Below, piece by piece: positions 8,496-17,392 of a stretch of DNA of 64,000 bases. How positions within the stretch are numbered: position 1 is the stretch's first letter; each line of letters opens with the position of its first letter. Source of the DNA: Paenibacillus tarimensis (lineage in GTDB: Bacteria; Bacillota; Bacilli; Paenibacillales; Paenibacillaceae); the NCBI RefSeq assembly GCF_021532315.1, contig NZ_JAKGAO010000007.1, positions 296,285 through 360,284 of the forward strand, given 5' to 3'. A model generated the notes under the pieces. The model was given only the letters and a program-made list of their open reading frames with translations, searched no databases and was not told where the DNA came from. A program made the translations under genes and the position numbers.

Positions 8496-9644
8496 ATGCA
8501 GAAAGCGTTGTGTGAACGAATGAAACTAAACACATCTTCGGAGCGTGCGGACGGACGGAGCAGGCAGCCAGAAGGATCCGTGAGAAGCTCGGCGCTCTGG
8601 CGCTCCTTACTTGGTTCCGTGGCTGTACTTCTGCTGCTGCTCAGTGCCGCCTGCGCAGGGCCGGCGGAGGAAGAAGGAACCGATCCTGCCACTGCTCCTG
8701 CCAAGGGAGACGTAACGCTGGTTATTGGTGCCTACTCCGTCGCTAAGGACGCATTTGCCGAACTGCTTCCGATGTTTCAGGAGAAGTGGAAGCAGGAGAC
8801 CGGCCAGCTCGTGACGTTCCAGGAATCCTATGAGGCCTCGGGTACTCAGGCGAGATCAATTGTCGGCGGCTTTGAAGCAGATGTTGCTGTACTCGCGATG
8901 GAGACGGATCTGGACAAGATTGAGAAGGCGGGTATGATTACGCATGACTGGCGTGACCGGGCATATGGCGGAATGATTACACGTTCGATCGTTGTGATCG
9001 GAACAAGGGACGGCAACCCGCTCGGGATTCGGAATTGGGAAGACCTGACCAGGGAAGGCATTAAAGTACTCTATCCTAACCCGAAGACCTCGGGGGGAGC
9101 ACAGTGGGATATCAATGCCATCTATGGTGCGGGGCTGCGAATTTCGGAGGAGCGCACCGGTCAGAAGGACCCTGAATTCGCCAAGCAGTTTCTTGCTGAA
9201 ATCCATGCGAACGTGGAGTCGCTTGACAAGAGCGGCCGTGCTTCGATGGCAGCCTTCGAGTACGGCGTCGGCGATGCAATCGTCACTTATGAGAACGAGC
9301 TGATAGCGCGTATCAATCAAGGCGTCGCGTATGATATTGTGGTGCCCGAGAACACGATTCTAATCGAGAATCCGGCTGCTGTAATTGATGCGAACGTGGA
9401 TGACCACGGTTCCCGTGAGGTAGCCGAGGCGTTCGTTGCATACCTCGGCTCGGCAGAGGCCCAGCGTGTGTTTACAAAACATGGCTTCCGTCCAGTGAAT
9501 CCGGAGGTCACCGAGGAAGTGAAGGATCAGTTTATTGAGCCTGCGGGATTGTTTGATATCGGTTATCTGGGCGGCTGGTCCAAGGTTCGTGAGGAACTGT
9601 ATTCGAAGCGCGGCATCTGGTATCAGGTGCTGGCGGGTATTTAA
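8496..9644 (+). CDS. Sulfate-binding lipoprotein of the ABC importer
   Basis: A 382-residue extracellular substrate-binding protein of the Sbp/CysP family. After a 30-residue charged N-terminus comes a hydrophobic signal segment ending SAACAGP, so the cysteine near residue 53 is probably lipid-modified, anchoring the protein to the outer face of the membrane. The mature part contains TLVIGAYSVAKDAFAELLP at its start, YEASGTQARSIVGGFEADVAVLA, and NPKTSGGAQW, all family signatures for oxyanion binding. The start abuts the cysA stop with no clear ribosome site, suggesting coupling; ATG 8520 is an alternative. Placement of the binding protein last in the operon is unusual, since it is more often first. 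Confidence 0.9.
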   Translation: MQKALCERMKLNTSSERADGRSRQPEGSVRSSALWRSLLGSVAVLLLLLSAACAGPAEEEGTDPATAPAKGDVTLVIGAYSVAKDAFAELLPMFQEKWKQETGQLVTFQESYEASGTQARSIVGGFEADVAVLAMETDLDKIEKAGMITHDWRDRAYGGMITRSIVVIGTRDGNPLGIRNWEDLTREGIKVLYPNPKTSGGAQWDINAIYGAGLRISEERTGQKDPEFAKQFLAEIHANVESLDKSGRASMAAFEYGVGDAIVTYENELIARINQGVAYDIVVPENTILIENPAAVIDANVDDHGSREVAEAFVAYLGSAEAQRVFTKHGFRPVNPEVTEEVKDQFIEPAGLFDIGYLGGWSKVREELYSKRGIWYQVLAGI

Positions 9645-9680
9645 GACACAGGACCACTGATGGGCATCCATTGATAAAAA

Positions 9681-9720
9681 AAGGGCTGCACACGAGTCGC
9701 GTGACTCGTATGCAGCCCTT
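9681..9720. terminator. Bidirectional terminator between sbp and the HAD gene
   Basis: AAGGGCTGCA pairs with TGCAGCCCTT, extended inward by a second short stem (ACGAGTC/GACTCGT). A-rich sequence precedes it and T-rich sequence follows, so it can serve both convergent genes. Confidence 0.8.
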
Positions 9721-9726
9721 GTTCGG

Positions 9727-10536
9727 TTAAACTTGGCTGTCCGCGTTCAGGATGAACTTCTCGATCACATGCCGCACGCCATCCTCATTGTTGCTTAAGG
9801 TGATGTAATCGGCAATCTCCTTAAGCGCCGGAACGGAGTTGCCCATCGCAACGCCAAGTCCAGCAACCTCCAGCATTTCCTGGTCATTCCATGCATCGCC
9901 AATCGCGATGACTTCATCCATCGAACAGCCGATCAGATCAGCCATGAATGCCACGGCATGTCCTTTGGTGCCTTCCTTATGCATGAATTCCAGGTAGTGC
10001 GCTTTGGACTTGGTGATGTGTACGCGGTCGCCGACAATTGCACGCAGCTCATCCGCTACATTGTCGAGCAGCCCGGGATCGTCGATGATCAGCATTTTGG
10101 TCAGCGGCTCAAGCAGCAGCTTGGTGTAGTCGGGCTGAACCTTGTAAGGAACATTGGAGAGCTTCGAGTAGCCCTTCACCTTGTCGTTCTCTTCGGTGGT
10201 ATACAGCTCGTCACGTATGTACAGCTGCAGGTGCAGCCCCTTTTGCTCGCAGTATTCGAAGATCTGCTGGGCGGCATCAGTCGGCACACTGCGTTCATAC
10301 AGCACCTGCTCGTCGATCAGATTCTTCACTAGTGAGCCCTGGTAGGTGATAATCGGTACGTTAAGCTCAATCTGGCGGGCAATCTGCTGGGCGGAAGCAA
10401 ACATGCGGCCTGTTGCCAGTGTGACGGTAACCCCCTTGGCGATTGCGGCGGCCAGAGCCTGCTTGGTGGCTTCGGTAACCTGTACTTCATCGTTCAGCAG
10501 TGTATCGTCACAGTCGATCGCGATCAATTTATACAT
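9727..10536 (-). CDS. Cof-type HAD-IIB sugar-phosphate phosphatase
   Basis: A 269-residue haloacid-dehalogenase-superfamily hydrolase. Motif I is AIDCDDTLL (nucleophile and acid/base aspartates near residues 8-10), motif II is the threonine in TLATGRM, motif III the lysine in TKGHAVAFM and motif IV IGDAWNDQEML; a C2B cap lies between. Cof-type members dephosphorylate sugar phosphates and similar small metabolites in the cytosol; the substrate is not predictable. The start at 10536 is chosen because MYKLIAIDCDDT is the usual N-terminus and a GGAG lies 7 bases before it. It stands alone on the minus strand. Confidence 0.9.
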   Translation of the reverse strand: MYKLIAIDCDDTLLNDEVQVTEATKQALAAAIAKGVTVTLATGRMFASAQQIARQIELNVPIITYQGSLVKNLIDEQVLYERSVPTDAAQQIFEYCEQKGLHLQLYIRDELYTTEENDKVKGYSKLSNVPYKVQPDYTKLLLEPLTKMLIIDDPGLLDNVADELRAIVGDRVHITKSKAHYLEFMHKEGTKGHAVAFMADLIGCSMDEVIAIGDAWNDQEMLEVAGLGVAMGNSVPALKEIADYITLSNNEDGVRHVIEKFILNADSQV

Positions 10537-10768
10537 CGGTCTGCTCCACTCCTTATCCATTCTCTTCTATAACGTTTACGATCATGCATAAAGCCATATA
10601 GCCTTGATTGTAGCGGAAAAGGCGGGACTGGACAAGGGAGAACGGGCTGCGGGATACTTGTTCAAGCTGCAATAACGTATGACGGTTCCAAGCTGGGCAG
10701 GCCTCAGGCTGATTTCATCTGGCCAATAGTTGGATTATAATGACGATAGATGAAGAGGAGGATGACCT

Positions 10769-11611
10769 ATGAATGACTGGCCAATTAATGGTCTTTCTAT
10801 AAAGCTGCCCGCTGTGCTGCCTGCAATTGGAGCATTAGAGGCGCATAACAGTGAGTCTATTCAAGTAATGGAGAACCGGCTGAATGAATATATCGCGCTG
10901 GGAGGTCAAGCTGTTATGACCGGATCGGATGCGGGGGATGAGACCATACGGCTGCTGGGCCGGTGCATCAAAAGGATGGCAGGAGGCAGAGAAGGCCTGC
11001 TCTGGATCGGAATGGGCAGCGGTGAGGACGATGCGGGGCCACGGATGCGCAAGACGGTGCTGGAGCGGCGGCTGCTGCACAGCCTTGAGCTGGCGGATAC
11101 CGGTGTGATGGATCTGTACCTGCTCGAGGGTGATGATCCGAACGTGCATGTCGGATATATACTGGAAGGGATGAATGCGCTGCTGCAAAAAGGGTACTGC
11201 CGGGCATTTGGCGCCCACGGCTGGAGTATGGAAAGATTGCGTGAGGCTGCACGCCATGCGGAGCGCACGGGTGTGAAGGGCTTCTCTTGCGTTAGCCTGG
11301 CTTTGGATACGGAGTATGCAGCAGGCTTGAAGCGGATTGAAGAGCCGGATGAAGCTTGGCTCGCGGAGCACAAGCTGCCGGTCCTGCTGCAGGCTCGCCC
11401 AGCCTCCGGGGAGGTATCCCGGAGGCTGCAGGAGCTGGCGGGCGGCGAAGATGCGAACGAATCAGCGAAACTGGACAAGCAGGGTGAAACCTTGCTGACC
11501 GATACTTGGCTCGACGAAATGCTCCGCCCTCCTTATACAGCGGCAGTGGCTGTTCCAGCCTTATCCGGGCAGGCGGCTGATATAGTTAAAGCTGCGAGGG
11601 AGCGGACATAG
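10769..11611 (+). CDS. Aldo/keto-reductase-like protein lacking the catalytic tetrad
   Basis: A 280-residue protein whose middle reads as an aldo/keto reductase: RLLHSLELADTGVMDLYLLE (101-120), then an ALLQKGYCRAFGAHGWSMER stretch that matches the usual NELVKAGKIRAFGVSNWS pattern. The catalytic residues are not there. The normal FDTAxxYG (Asp and Tyr) aligns with MTGSDAG (50-56), the lysine strand with LLWIGMG (78-83), and LHRDDP (His) with LEGDDP (119-124). The length is somewhat short of 300-320. I therefore call it a barrel of the family with no reductase activity expected. ATG 10769 has GAAGAGGAGGATGACC before it. No operon partner; it may bind a ligand or be under decay. Confidence 0.65.
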   Translation: MNDWPINGLSIKLPAVLPAIGALEAHNSESIQVMENRLNEYIALGGQAVMTGSDAGDETIRLLGRCIKRMAGGREGLLWIGMGSGEDDAGPRMRKTVLERRLLHSLELADTGVMDLYLLEGDDPNVHVGYILEGMNALLQKGYCRAFGAHGWSMERLREAARHAERTGVKGFSCVSLALDTEYAAGLKRIEEPDEAWLAEHKLPVLLQARPASGEVSRRLQELAGGEDANESAKLDKQGETLLTDTWLDEMLRPPYTAAVAVPALSGQAADIVKAARERT

Positions 11612-11826
11612 AGGAAGGCTGGGCTGATATCACTCTGCTCCCATTGTCGTACCTCAGGCGTGTATTTTCCGGGAGAGACTGCTTCTAGCGTAAGAAAGCT
11701 GTGCATACAATCTTGTTATGTGCTTGTACAGCAGGCTTCTTGGTTATTTACCGCACCAATATAGAGATACGAACTGCAGTCAATGGGATTGAACGGTCAT
11801 TATGGGGTGGAAACGGAGAGATGAGC

Positions 11827-13263
11827 ATGTATTCGACAACGACCGAGGCAAGGCGGCGGCGGTTAAGACTGCTCGTAATCGCCGGTTTGCTGGCGGCCGG
11901 AGTGGCCGGGTTCACGGGAGGGTGCTGGTGGATGGAGCACCGTTACCCGATGCTGAAGGAACCGGCGTTTGCCAACTTGGACCGGACCTATAAGGAAATC
12001 ATGTCCGATTATTTGGACGGGGCAACCGGGGTTGATCTTATCCACGGGGCGGCCGAAGGAATGACAGATTCACTGGGGGATCCTTACTCCGTCTATTATA
12101 CGGGAGAAGAGGGTATCAGCTATGTCCAGCGGTATGAGGACCATATCGTGGGTATTGGCGTAGAGATCCGTGAAGAAGACGGCGAATTTGTCATTAATTC
12201 CGCTATTAAGGGTGCTCCGGCCGAGAAGGCAGGGCTGCTTAAGGATGATGTCATAATTGCGATTGACGGCAGGGAGATGAAAGGCCGAACGATGACCGAT
12301 CTGATCAAGCTGACGCGAGGTGAGGAAGGCACGAAGGTCAGGCTGACAATCAGCAGAAGCGGGCTGGCTGAACCATTCGAAGTTTCGCTTACGCGGGCTA
12401 ATGTGCCGGTCCGTACGGTCACTTCCGAATTACTAGAGGATGGAATTGGCGTTGTGCAGATCTCCCGTTTTGCGGAGAAAACGGATGTGGAATTTAATGA
12501 AGCGGTAGACCGGCTTCTTGAGCAGGGGATGAAAGGGCTGCTGATAGATCTGAGGATGAACCCGGGCGGACTGGTTAATCCGACGATTGAGATTGCTAAC
12601 CGGCTTATTCCGAAGGATAAGGTAATTCTTCAGGTTGTCTATAAGAATGAACGGAAGGAGATTACCTACCGTTCAGAGCAGAAGAAGCCGTGGACACTGC
12701 CGATTGTCGTCCTGATCGACGAAGGATCGGCGAGCTCCTCAGAGGTGCTGGCCGCTGCGCTTCGTGATTCGGCCGGCGCTAAGCTGATCGGCGTCAAATC
12801 CTTCGGTAAAGGAATCGTACAGACCTTCCAGCAGTTTAAGGACGGCTCCGTACTGAAGCTGACGGCTTCGCAGTGGCGAACCCCAAGCGGCAATTGGATT
12901 CATGAGCAGGGCATCGCACCTGATCAGGAGGTTAAGATGCCGGAGTATGCAAGGCTGCCGGCCCTGCCGACCGATGAGGTGCAGAAGGCGGGCAGTTATG
13001 GCCAGAGCGTGCAGACAGCGGAGCAAATGCTTGAAGCGCTGGGCTACAGCACAGGCAAGGCTGAAGGTATATACGATGAACGTACAGCTTCTGCGGTCAC
13101 GCGCTTCCAGGAAGCGGAGCGGATTTCTCCAACAGGAACGATTACCGCCCGGACAGCGTTCCGGCTTATGGAGCGTCTGAGAGAGAAGATACAGTCCGAT
13201 GATCCGCAGATGCGGGAAGGGTTGCAGGCGCTCCGTGAAGAGCTTGCCGGCCCAGTTCGATAG
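11827..13263 (+). CDS. S41-family C-terminal processing peptidase (CtpA/CtpB type)
   Basis: A 478-residue membrane-anchored serine protease acting outside the cytoplasmic membrane. An arginine-rich start is followed by one transmembrane helix (LLVIAGLLAAGVAGFTGG), a short N-terminal domain, a PDZ domain (VGIGVEIREEDGEFVI to about 190), the S41 core with nucleophile serine in GSASSSE and catalytic lysine in SFGKGIVQT, and a C-terminal peptidoglycan-binding-1 domain (EQMLEALGYSTGKAEGIYDERTA). Relatives trim cell-surface or sporulation signalling proteins. ATG 11827 has GGAG 8 bases upstream; ATG 11821 is too close to that site. Convergent with the carboxypeptidase gene. Confidence 0.92.
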   Translation: MYSTTTEARRRRLRLLVIAGLLAAGVAGFTGGCWWMEHRYPMLKEPAFANLDRTYKEIMSDYLDGATGVDLIHGAAEGMTDSLGDPYSVYYTGEEGISYVQRYEDHIVGIGVEIREEDGEFVINSAIKGAPAEKAGLLKDDVIIAIDGREMKGRTMTDLIKLTRGEEGTKVRLTISRSGLAEPFEVSLTRANVPVRTVTSELLEDGIGVVQISRFAEKTDVEFNEAVDRLLEQGMKGLLIDLRMNPGGLVNPTIEIANRLIPKDKVILQVVYKNERKEITYRSEQKKPWTLPIVVLIDEGSASSSEVLAAALRDSAGAKLIGVKSFGKGIVQTFQQFKDGSVLKLTASQWRTPSGNWIHEQGIAPDQEVKMPEYARLPALPTDEVQKAGSYGQSVQTAEQMLEALGYSTGKAEGIYDERTASAVTRFQEAERISPTGTITARTAFRLMERLREKIQSDDPQMREGLQALREELAGPVR

Positions 13264-13278
13264 GTCGGCAAGCAGCTG

Positions 13279-13324
13279 AAAGAGCTGTCCGGTAAAGTCG
13301 GTGAGACTTTCCGGACAGCTCTTT
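13279..13324 (+). terminator. Rho-independent terminator after the S41 protease
   Basis: AAAGAGCTGTCCGG pairs with CCGGACAGCTCTTT, 14 bp, with a loop of about 18 bases. The 3' side ends in three Ts. Confidence 0.75.
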
Positions 13325-13405
13325 GCGATTCATTCGAACAATTGAATTTATAATATGGAAAGCCGATCTCATAATAGCTGCATCCCGTATAATGAATGAA
13401 AGAGA

Positions 13406-13430
13406 AGCCCACTTCGTCACGAAGTGGGCT
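13406..13430 (-). terminator. Perfect palindrome terminator overlapping the carboxypeptidase stop codon
   Basis: AGCCCACTTCGT and ACGAAGTGGGCT form 12-bp arms around a single central base. The stop codon of the M14 gene (13417-13419) is inside the hairpin, and on the minus strand it is followed by TCTCTTTCATT. See findings. Confidence 0.7.
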
Positions 13431-14970
13431 GGGTAGCTTCCGGCTTCTGATCAGGCGGCAGAGGCAAGGGCTGCGCTTCAGACTGCCCGGCAGGCGTTGG
13501 CGGATCTGGCTGCTCGTCAGGCTGGTTTGCGGGCTCTGGCGTGCTAACTGCCTTGACCTCCGACTCCTTCACCCAGAAGGCACCTCGGTAGGTCGGAATC
13601 AGATACCAGTCCTGCCAGCGTTCCATAGCCTGAACAGTCTGGCGGGACAGTCGTGCTGCCGTTGGAAGACGGTCTAGCGGCGAAGCGTACAGCCCGGTCG
13701 TTGGCGAAACTTCGAGCCAGGTATCCTGCAGAATCTCGAAGGTGCCTTGTACGGCAGCACCGGTGCTGATCCATCTGGAGCCGGAGGCTGTTGCGATCTC
13801 CGCCCAGTCCCCCTTGACTCTAAGAACCTCGTAGCGTCCGGGGTACACGATATCGAGCTTCGCGGATTTGAGCTGCGGCCACTTCGAAGCCCGCTCTGTC
13901 CGTGTCAGCCGGAGCTCATGGTCAGCTTGGACAGCTTGCTGCCGGCCCATCCAGAGCTTGTACCCTTCAGCGGCGAGCATCCAGCCGGTATTCTGGTGCT
14001 GCCTCCAGATCCGGTCCCACTCGGTAAGGGGCACATGAACCTCTCCGGCAGGCCGGGCCAGCTCCGGTGTCATGCCGGGACGGTCGAAGGTGCTGATAAA
14101 CCAGTCGGTATAGCCTCCTCCGGACGGATTGGCCGACGGGGCAACAATGCGGTAGCCTGTCATGGTGCTGTAGCGGCGGACAAGCGCCTTATCCCGGGCG
14201 ACACTGGCAGGCTTGGTGTGAAAATGCCAGTAAACAATTTCACCTGAGGAATGGTAGGCAAGCGCAAGCTCCGGTGAAGCGGCAAGGGTAGCTTCGGCCA
14301 TAACCTGGGCTTCCTTGGCCTGCAGCGGTTTTACTCCTTTATAATTCATGTAATAAGGTCTAGGAGCAGGGTTTCGGATGCTAGTCCATCCAGCCGGATA
14401 CTGCCTGTTCAGATCAATCCCCTTGGCATTGGCCTTCCACCGCTTGAAGTTCCGGCTGCCGCCGTTCATCTTCAGCAGCGCGGCATGATCGGCTGCCGGG
14501 AAGGCGGACAAACCCTGCTGCTGGAGGGTTACACCATCGGGGTTAACCATGGGAATAATCCGGAACGTTACATGATCAAGCAGCTCCCGAACGGAGTAGC
14601 CGTTCCAAGTCGTATCCCGGACATAAGCCTGCGCGTACCGGTCAACCATGGTCATCAGCAGAATCGTTGTGATCCACTCTCTCGCATGATGGGAGCCATT
14701 GAGCATCATAACCGCGGGTCCCCTGCCGAGATCAACCGCCCATATATCGCGTCCGTATTCGCTCTTGCCGAGGCTATGGGTCTTAATCAGCTCCGGATAA
14801 GCTTGCTCCAGCTTTTTAAGATCTCTGACCATGATCTTGTACGTGTAAGTCTGCTTCGGGTTCACGATGTAGGCCGCCGCGGCGGAGCCAGAAAAGGGCA
14901 TAATGCTGATAAACAGGAGAAAGCACATCAGCATAATTAGCCCGCGCTTCGCTTGATACAGAGATAACAT
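13417..14970 (-). CDS. Secreted M14 zinc carboxypeptidase with SH3-like and proline-rich tail
   Basis: A 517-residue secreted metallopeptidase. A signal peptide covers residues 1-33 (hydrophobic core, cleavage near SAAAA). The M14 domain follows: zinc ligands H95 and E98 in SHHARE, the third ligand H240 in AYHSSGE, the arginine-containing DLNRQYP loop (187-192) and the catalytic glutamate E303 in MTPELA. All required residues are present, so it should be active on C-terminal residues of peptides or cell-wall stem peptides. From about 360 come two small beta-rich modules resembling bacterial SH3 domains, then a Pro/Gln/Glu-rich tail from about 480. It is a single-gene unit on the minus strand. 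Substrate is not predictable. Confidence 0.9.
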   Translation of the reverse strand: MLSLYQAKRGLIMLMCFLLFISIMPFSGSAAAAYIVNPKQTYTYKIMVRDLKKLEQAYPELIKTHSLGKSEYGRDIWAVDLGRGPAVMMLNGSHHAREWITTILLMTMVDRYAQAYVRDTTWNGYSVRELLDHVTFRIIPMVNPDGVTLQQQGLSAFPAADHAALLKMNGGSRNFKRWKANAKGIDLNRQYPAGWTSIRNPAPRPYYMNYKGVKPLQAKEAQVMAEATLAASPELALAYHSSGEIVYWHFHTKPASVARDKALVRRYSTMTGYRIVAPSANPSGGGYTDWFISTFDRPGMTPELARPAGEVHVPLTEWDRIWRQHQNTGWMLAAEGYKLWMGRQQAVQADHELRLTRTERASKWPQLKSAKLDIVYPGRYEVLRVKGDWAEIATASGSRWISTGAAVQGTFEILQDTWLEVSPTTGLYASPLDRLPTAARLSRQTVQAMERWQDWYLIPTYRGAFWVKESEVKAVSTPEPANQPDEQPDPPTPAGQSEAQPLPLPPDQKPEATQPTS

Positions 14971-15205
14971 ACGCCGGGTCCTCTCTTTCGGATAAAAAAG
15001 TCATTACAGTCGGCCTTCCGAATTTCCGAATGCGGAAACTACCACTCGCAGGGCTGATCTGACTTCATTCGACAGAGGGCAAGTCGTTTCCTCCCATGAG
15101 GAATAGAGGGATATCCGTCATCATTAGCAAGCAAAACGATGATTCGATATAATGGAAAACATGCCATGACCTGAATGGTTGATGAGCACACTATGAAGAA
15201 AAATA

Positions 15206-15263
15206 TTGACAAATGAGAATCCTTCTCAAATAATGGAGATAAGAGTTGTGAAAATGATTCTCA
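15206..15263 (+). promoter_or_regulatory. Fur-controlled promoter of the siderophore permease operon
   Basis: A near-consensus promoter, TTGACA (15206-15211) and AATAAT (15229-15234), has a 17-base spacer almost wholly occupied by a Fur box (TGAGAATCCTTCTCA, 15214-15228; 11 of 14 positions match the TGATAATnATTATCA core). A second box, TGAAAATGATTCTCA (15249-15263; 12 of 14), lies just after the expected start of transcription. Two boxes flanking the polymerase contact sites indicate strong iron repression. Confidence 0.85.
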
Positions 15264-15284
15264 TTACTGGATGTAGGTGAACAT

Positions 15285-16340
15285 ATGGATTCTTCGGCAC
15301 AGCAATCGCCGACCTCCGGTAAACAAGGTATACCGGCAGTTAAGGCCAGGCCTGTTAATGCCATTGTGGTTCTAATTGTGGGGACAGTCGTACTTATGCT
15401 TGCTATGGGGCTTGCCATCGCATCTGGCCCGCGGAGCATCAGCTTGGCTGAAGTATGGCGGTCGCTGATTGCTTTTAACCCGGAGCTTACCGATCATCAG
15501 GTCATATATGAGCTGCGCCTTCCGCGGACTATCGCTGCCGCGCTAGTGGGGGCCGGCTTTGCCGTGAGCGGCGCTATCATGCAGGGAATATCACGGAATC
15601 CGATGGCTGATCCCGGCATACTGGGCATTAATGCGGGTGCGACGCTTATGCTTGCAGCCTGCTTTGCATTTTTCCCGGCGCAGAGCTATCAAGGCATCAT
15701 GTTATTTTGCTTTGCGGGTGCGGCCGTTTCGACAGCGCTTGTCTTCGGCATAGGCTCTGCTGTAAAGGGCGGACTTTCACCGGTGCGACTGGTGCTGGCG
15801 GGTTCTGCGATTTCGGCGCTGTTCCTGGCGGTCAGTCAAGGCATTGCACTTCATTTCCGCGTCGGTCAGGAGATGGCCTTCTGGTTTGCGGGAGGCGTAG
15901 CAGGCACCCGGTGGATCCAGGTGCAGATTGCGCTCCCATGGATAATCGCGGGTCTGCTTGCGGCATTTGTGCTGGCTCGTTCTATTACAGTTCTTAGTCT
16001 GGGCGAGGAGATAGCAGCTGGCCTCGGCCAGCGCACCGGACTGATCCGTTTTGCCAGTCTGGTCGTTGTGTTCATGCTGTCCGGCGGCAGTGTTTCGCTC
16101 GTAGGCCCGGTGGCCTTTGTGGGCTTGGTCATCCCGCACCTGACGCGATCGCTGGTTGGGGTGGACTACCGCTGGGTGATTCCCTGTACGGCCGTGCTAG
16201 GTGCCATTCTGGTGGTCGCGGGTGACTTTGGTGCCCGGATGATCAACCCTCCGAGGGAGGTTCCCCTTGGCGCCCTGATCGCAATGATCGGCGTACCTTT
16301 CTTCCTTTATGCAGCCAGGAAAGAAAGGAGGGAGTTCTGA
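15285..16340 (+). CDS. FecCD-family iron-siderophore ABC permease (first)
   Basis: A 351-residue inner-membrane permease of the BtuC/FecCD family that forms one half of an iron-siderophore import channel. About ten hydrophobic segments; the family signatures LRLPRTIAAALVGAGFAVSGAIMQG near residues 74-98, NPMADPGILGINAGA and the coupling-loop region GPVAFVGLVIPHLTR near 275-290 are all present. A 25-residue cytoplasmic N-terminus precedes the first helix. ATG 15285 has TAGGTGAAC just upstream. It is the first gene after two Fur boxes and overlaps the next permease by one base (TGATG). No binding protein or ATPase is adjacent, so these must be supplied from elsewhere. Confidence 0.92.
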   Translation: MDSSAQQSPTSGKQGIPAVKARPVNAIVVLIVGTVVLMLAMGLAIASGPRSISLAEVWRSLIAFNPELTDHQVIYELRLPRTIAAALVGAGFAVSGAIMQGISRNPMADPGILGINAGATLMLAACFAFFPAQSYQGIMLFCFAGAAVSTALVFGIGSAVKGGLSPVRLVLAGSAISALFLAVSQGIALHFRVGQEMAFWFAGGVAGTRWIQVQIALPWIIAGLLAAFVLARSITVLSLGEEIAAGLGQRTGLIRFASLVVVFMLSGGSVSLVGPVAFVGLVIPHLTRSLVGVDYRWVIPCTAVLGAILVVAGDFGARMINPPREVPLGALIAMIGVPFFLYAARKERREF

Positions 16341-17347
16341 TGAGCTTCAAAAGGAGTCGCCGGTCCGCCTTCGTTATGACTGTTCTTGGCACTTTTATCG
16401 TCTTCATGTTCATGGCGAGCGCCAATATGGGGTACAAGTGGATGCCGCCCGCTGACATCGTTAAGACTCTGTTGGGGTACGGCACTGCCAAGCAGGAGCT
16501 GGTGCTGCTGGAGTTCCGGCTTCCTCGCATCGTGCTGGCGATTCTTGTAGGCGCCGGCTTAGCCGTTTCAGGAGCTGTACTGCAGGCTGTAACGCGAAAT
16601 CCGCTGGCTGATCCGGCTATCCTTGGCATAACAAGCGGCGCGGGTCTGGGAGTTAACCTGTATGTGGTGTCTGGGCTAATGGGCACGTTCAGCTCGATCT
16701 TTGCTCTGCCAGTTGTCGCCATGCTCGGAGCTTTTGCAACAGCTGCAGCGCTGTACATACTGTCATACAAGCGGGGGGAAGGCATCCGACCGATCCGGAT
16801 TGTGCTCGTTGGTGTGGCGCTTGCCGCCGGTATCAATGCAGCTATGATGGTCCTCGCCACAATGATGAATTCGAATGAATACCAGTTCGTGTATACATGG
16901 CTGGCAGGGACGCTGTGGGCAACGAATTGGCAGTACGTGCTTGCCCTGCTTCCATGGATCGTGATTCTGATTCCGCTGATGATGCTCTATGCACGCCATC
17001 TGAACATTATTACGCTGACAGAACAGGTCGCAATCGGACTTGGCACAGCCGTAGAGCGCACCAGACAAACCCTCATTGCTGCAGCCGTCGCTCTGGCCGC
17101 GGCCTGTGTAGCGGTAGGCGGCGGGATCGGCTTCGTGGGTCTGCTCGCACCTCATTTGACAAGAAGGCTTATTGGTCCGCAGCATCAATATCTGATTCCG
17201 GCCAGTGCGATGACAGGTGCGCTGCTGGTGCTTGCGGCAGATGCGATCGGGCGTGTAATCCTTGGTGCGACCGAGGTGTCTGCCGGGATAGTTGTTGCGA
17301 TTATTGGAGCGCCATATTTTATTTACTTGCTGCTAAGAACGAGATAG
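16340..17347 (+). CDS. FecCD-family iron-siderophore ABC permease (second)
   Basis: A 335-residue permease, partner of the preceding one; the two would form a heterodimeric channel. It shows EFRLPRIVLAILVGAGLAVSG, NPLADPAILGITSGAGLG and GFVGLLAPHLTRRLIGPQHQ, in the same order as the first gene. The start ATG overlaps the upstream stop (TGATG) and is preceded by AAAGGAGGG. In Bacillus this kind of pair (such as YfiZ-YfhA or FeuB-FeuC) imports a hydroxamate or catecholate siderophore; the substrate here is unknown. An AraC regulator starts 46 bases downstream on the same strand. Confidence 0.92.
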   Translation: MSFKRSRRSAFVMTVLGTFIVFMFMASANMGYKWMPPADIVKTLLGYGTAKQELVLLEFRLPRIVLAILVGAGLAVSGAVLQAVTRNPLADPAILGITSGAGLGVNLYVVSGLMGTFSSIFALPVVAMLGAFATAAALYILSYKRGEGIRPIRIVLVGVALAAGINAAMMVLATMMNSNEYQFVYTWLAGTLWATNWQYVLALLPWIVILIPLMMLYARHLNIITLTEQVAIGLGTAVERTRQTLIAAAVALAAACVAVGGGIGFVGLLAPHLTRRLIGPQHQYLIPASAMTGALLVLAADAIGRVILGATEVSAGIVVAIIGAPYFIYLLLRTR

Positions 17348-17392
17348 CAGACAAGCTGCTTGAAGCTTGGATAAGGGAAAGGAGTGGGGATT

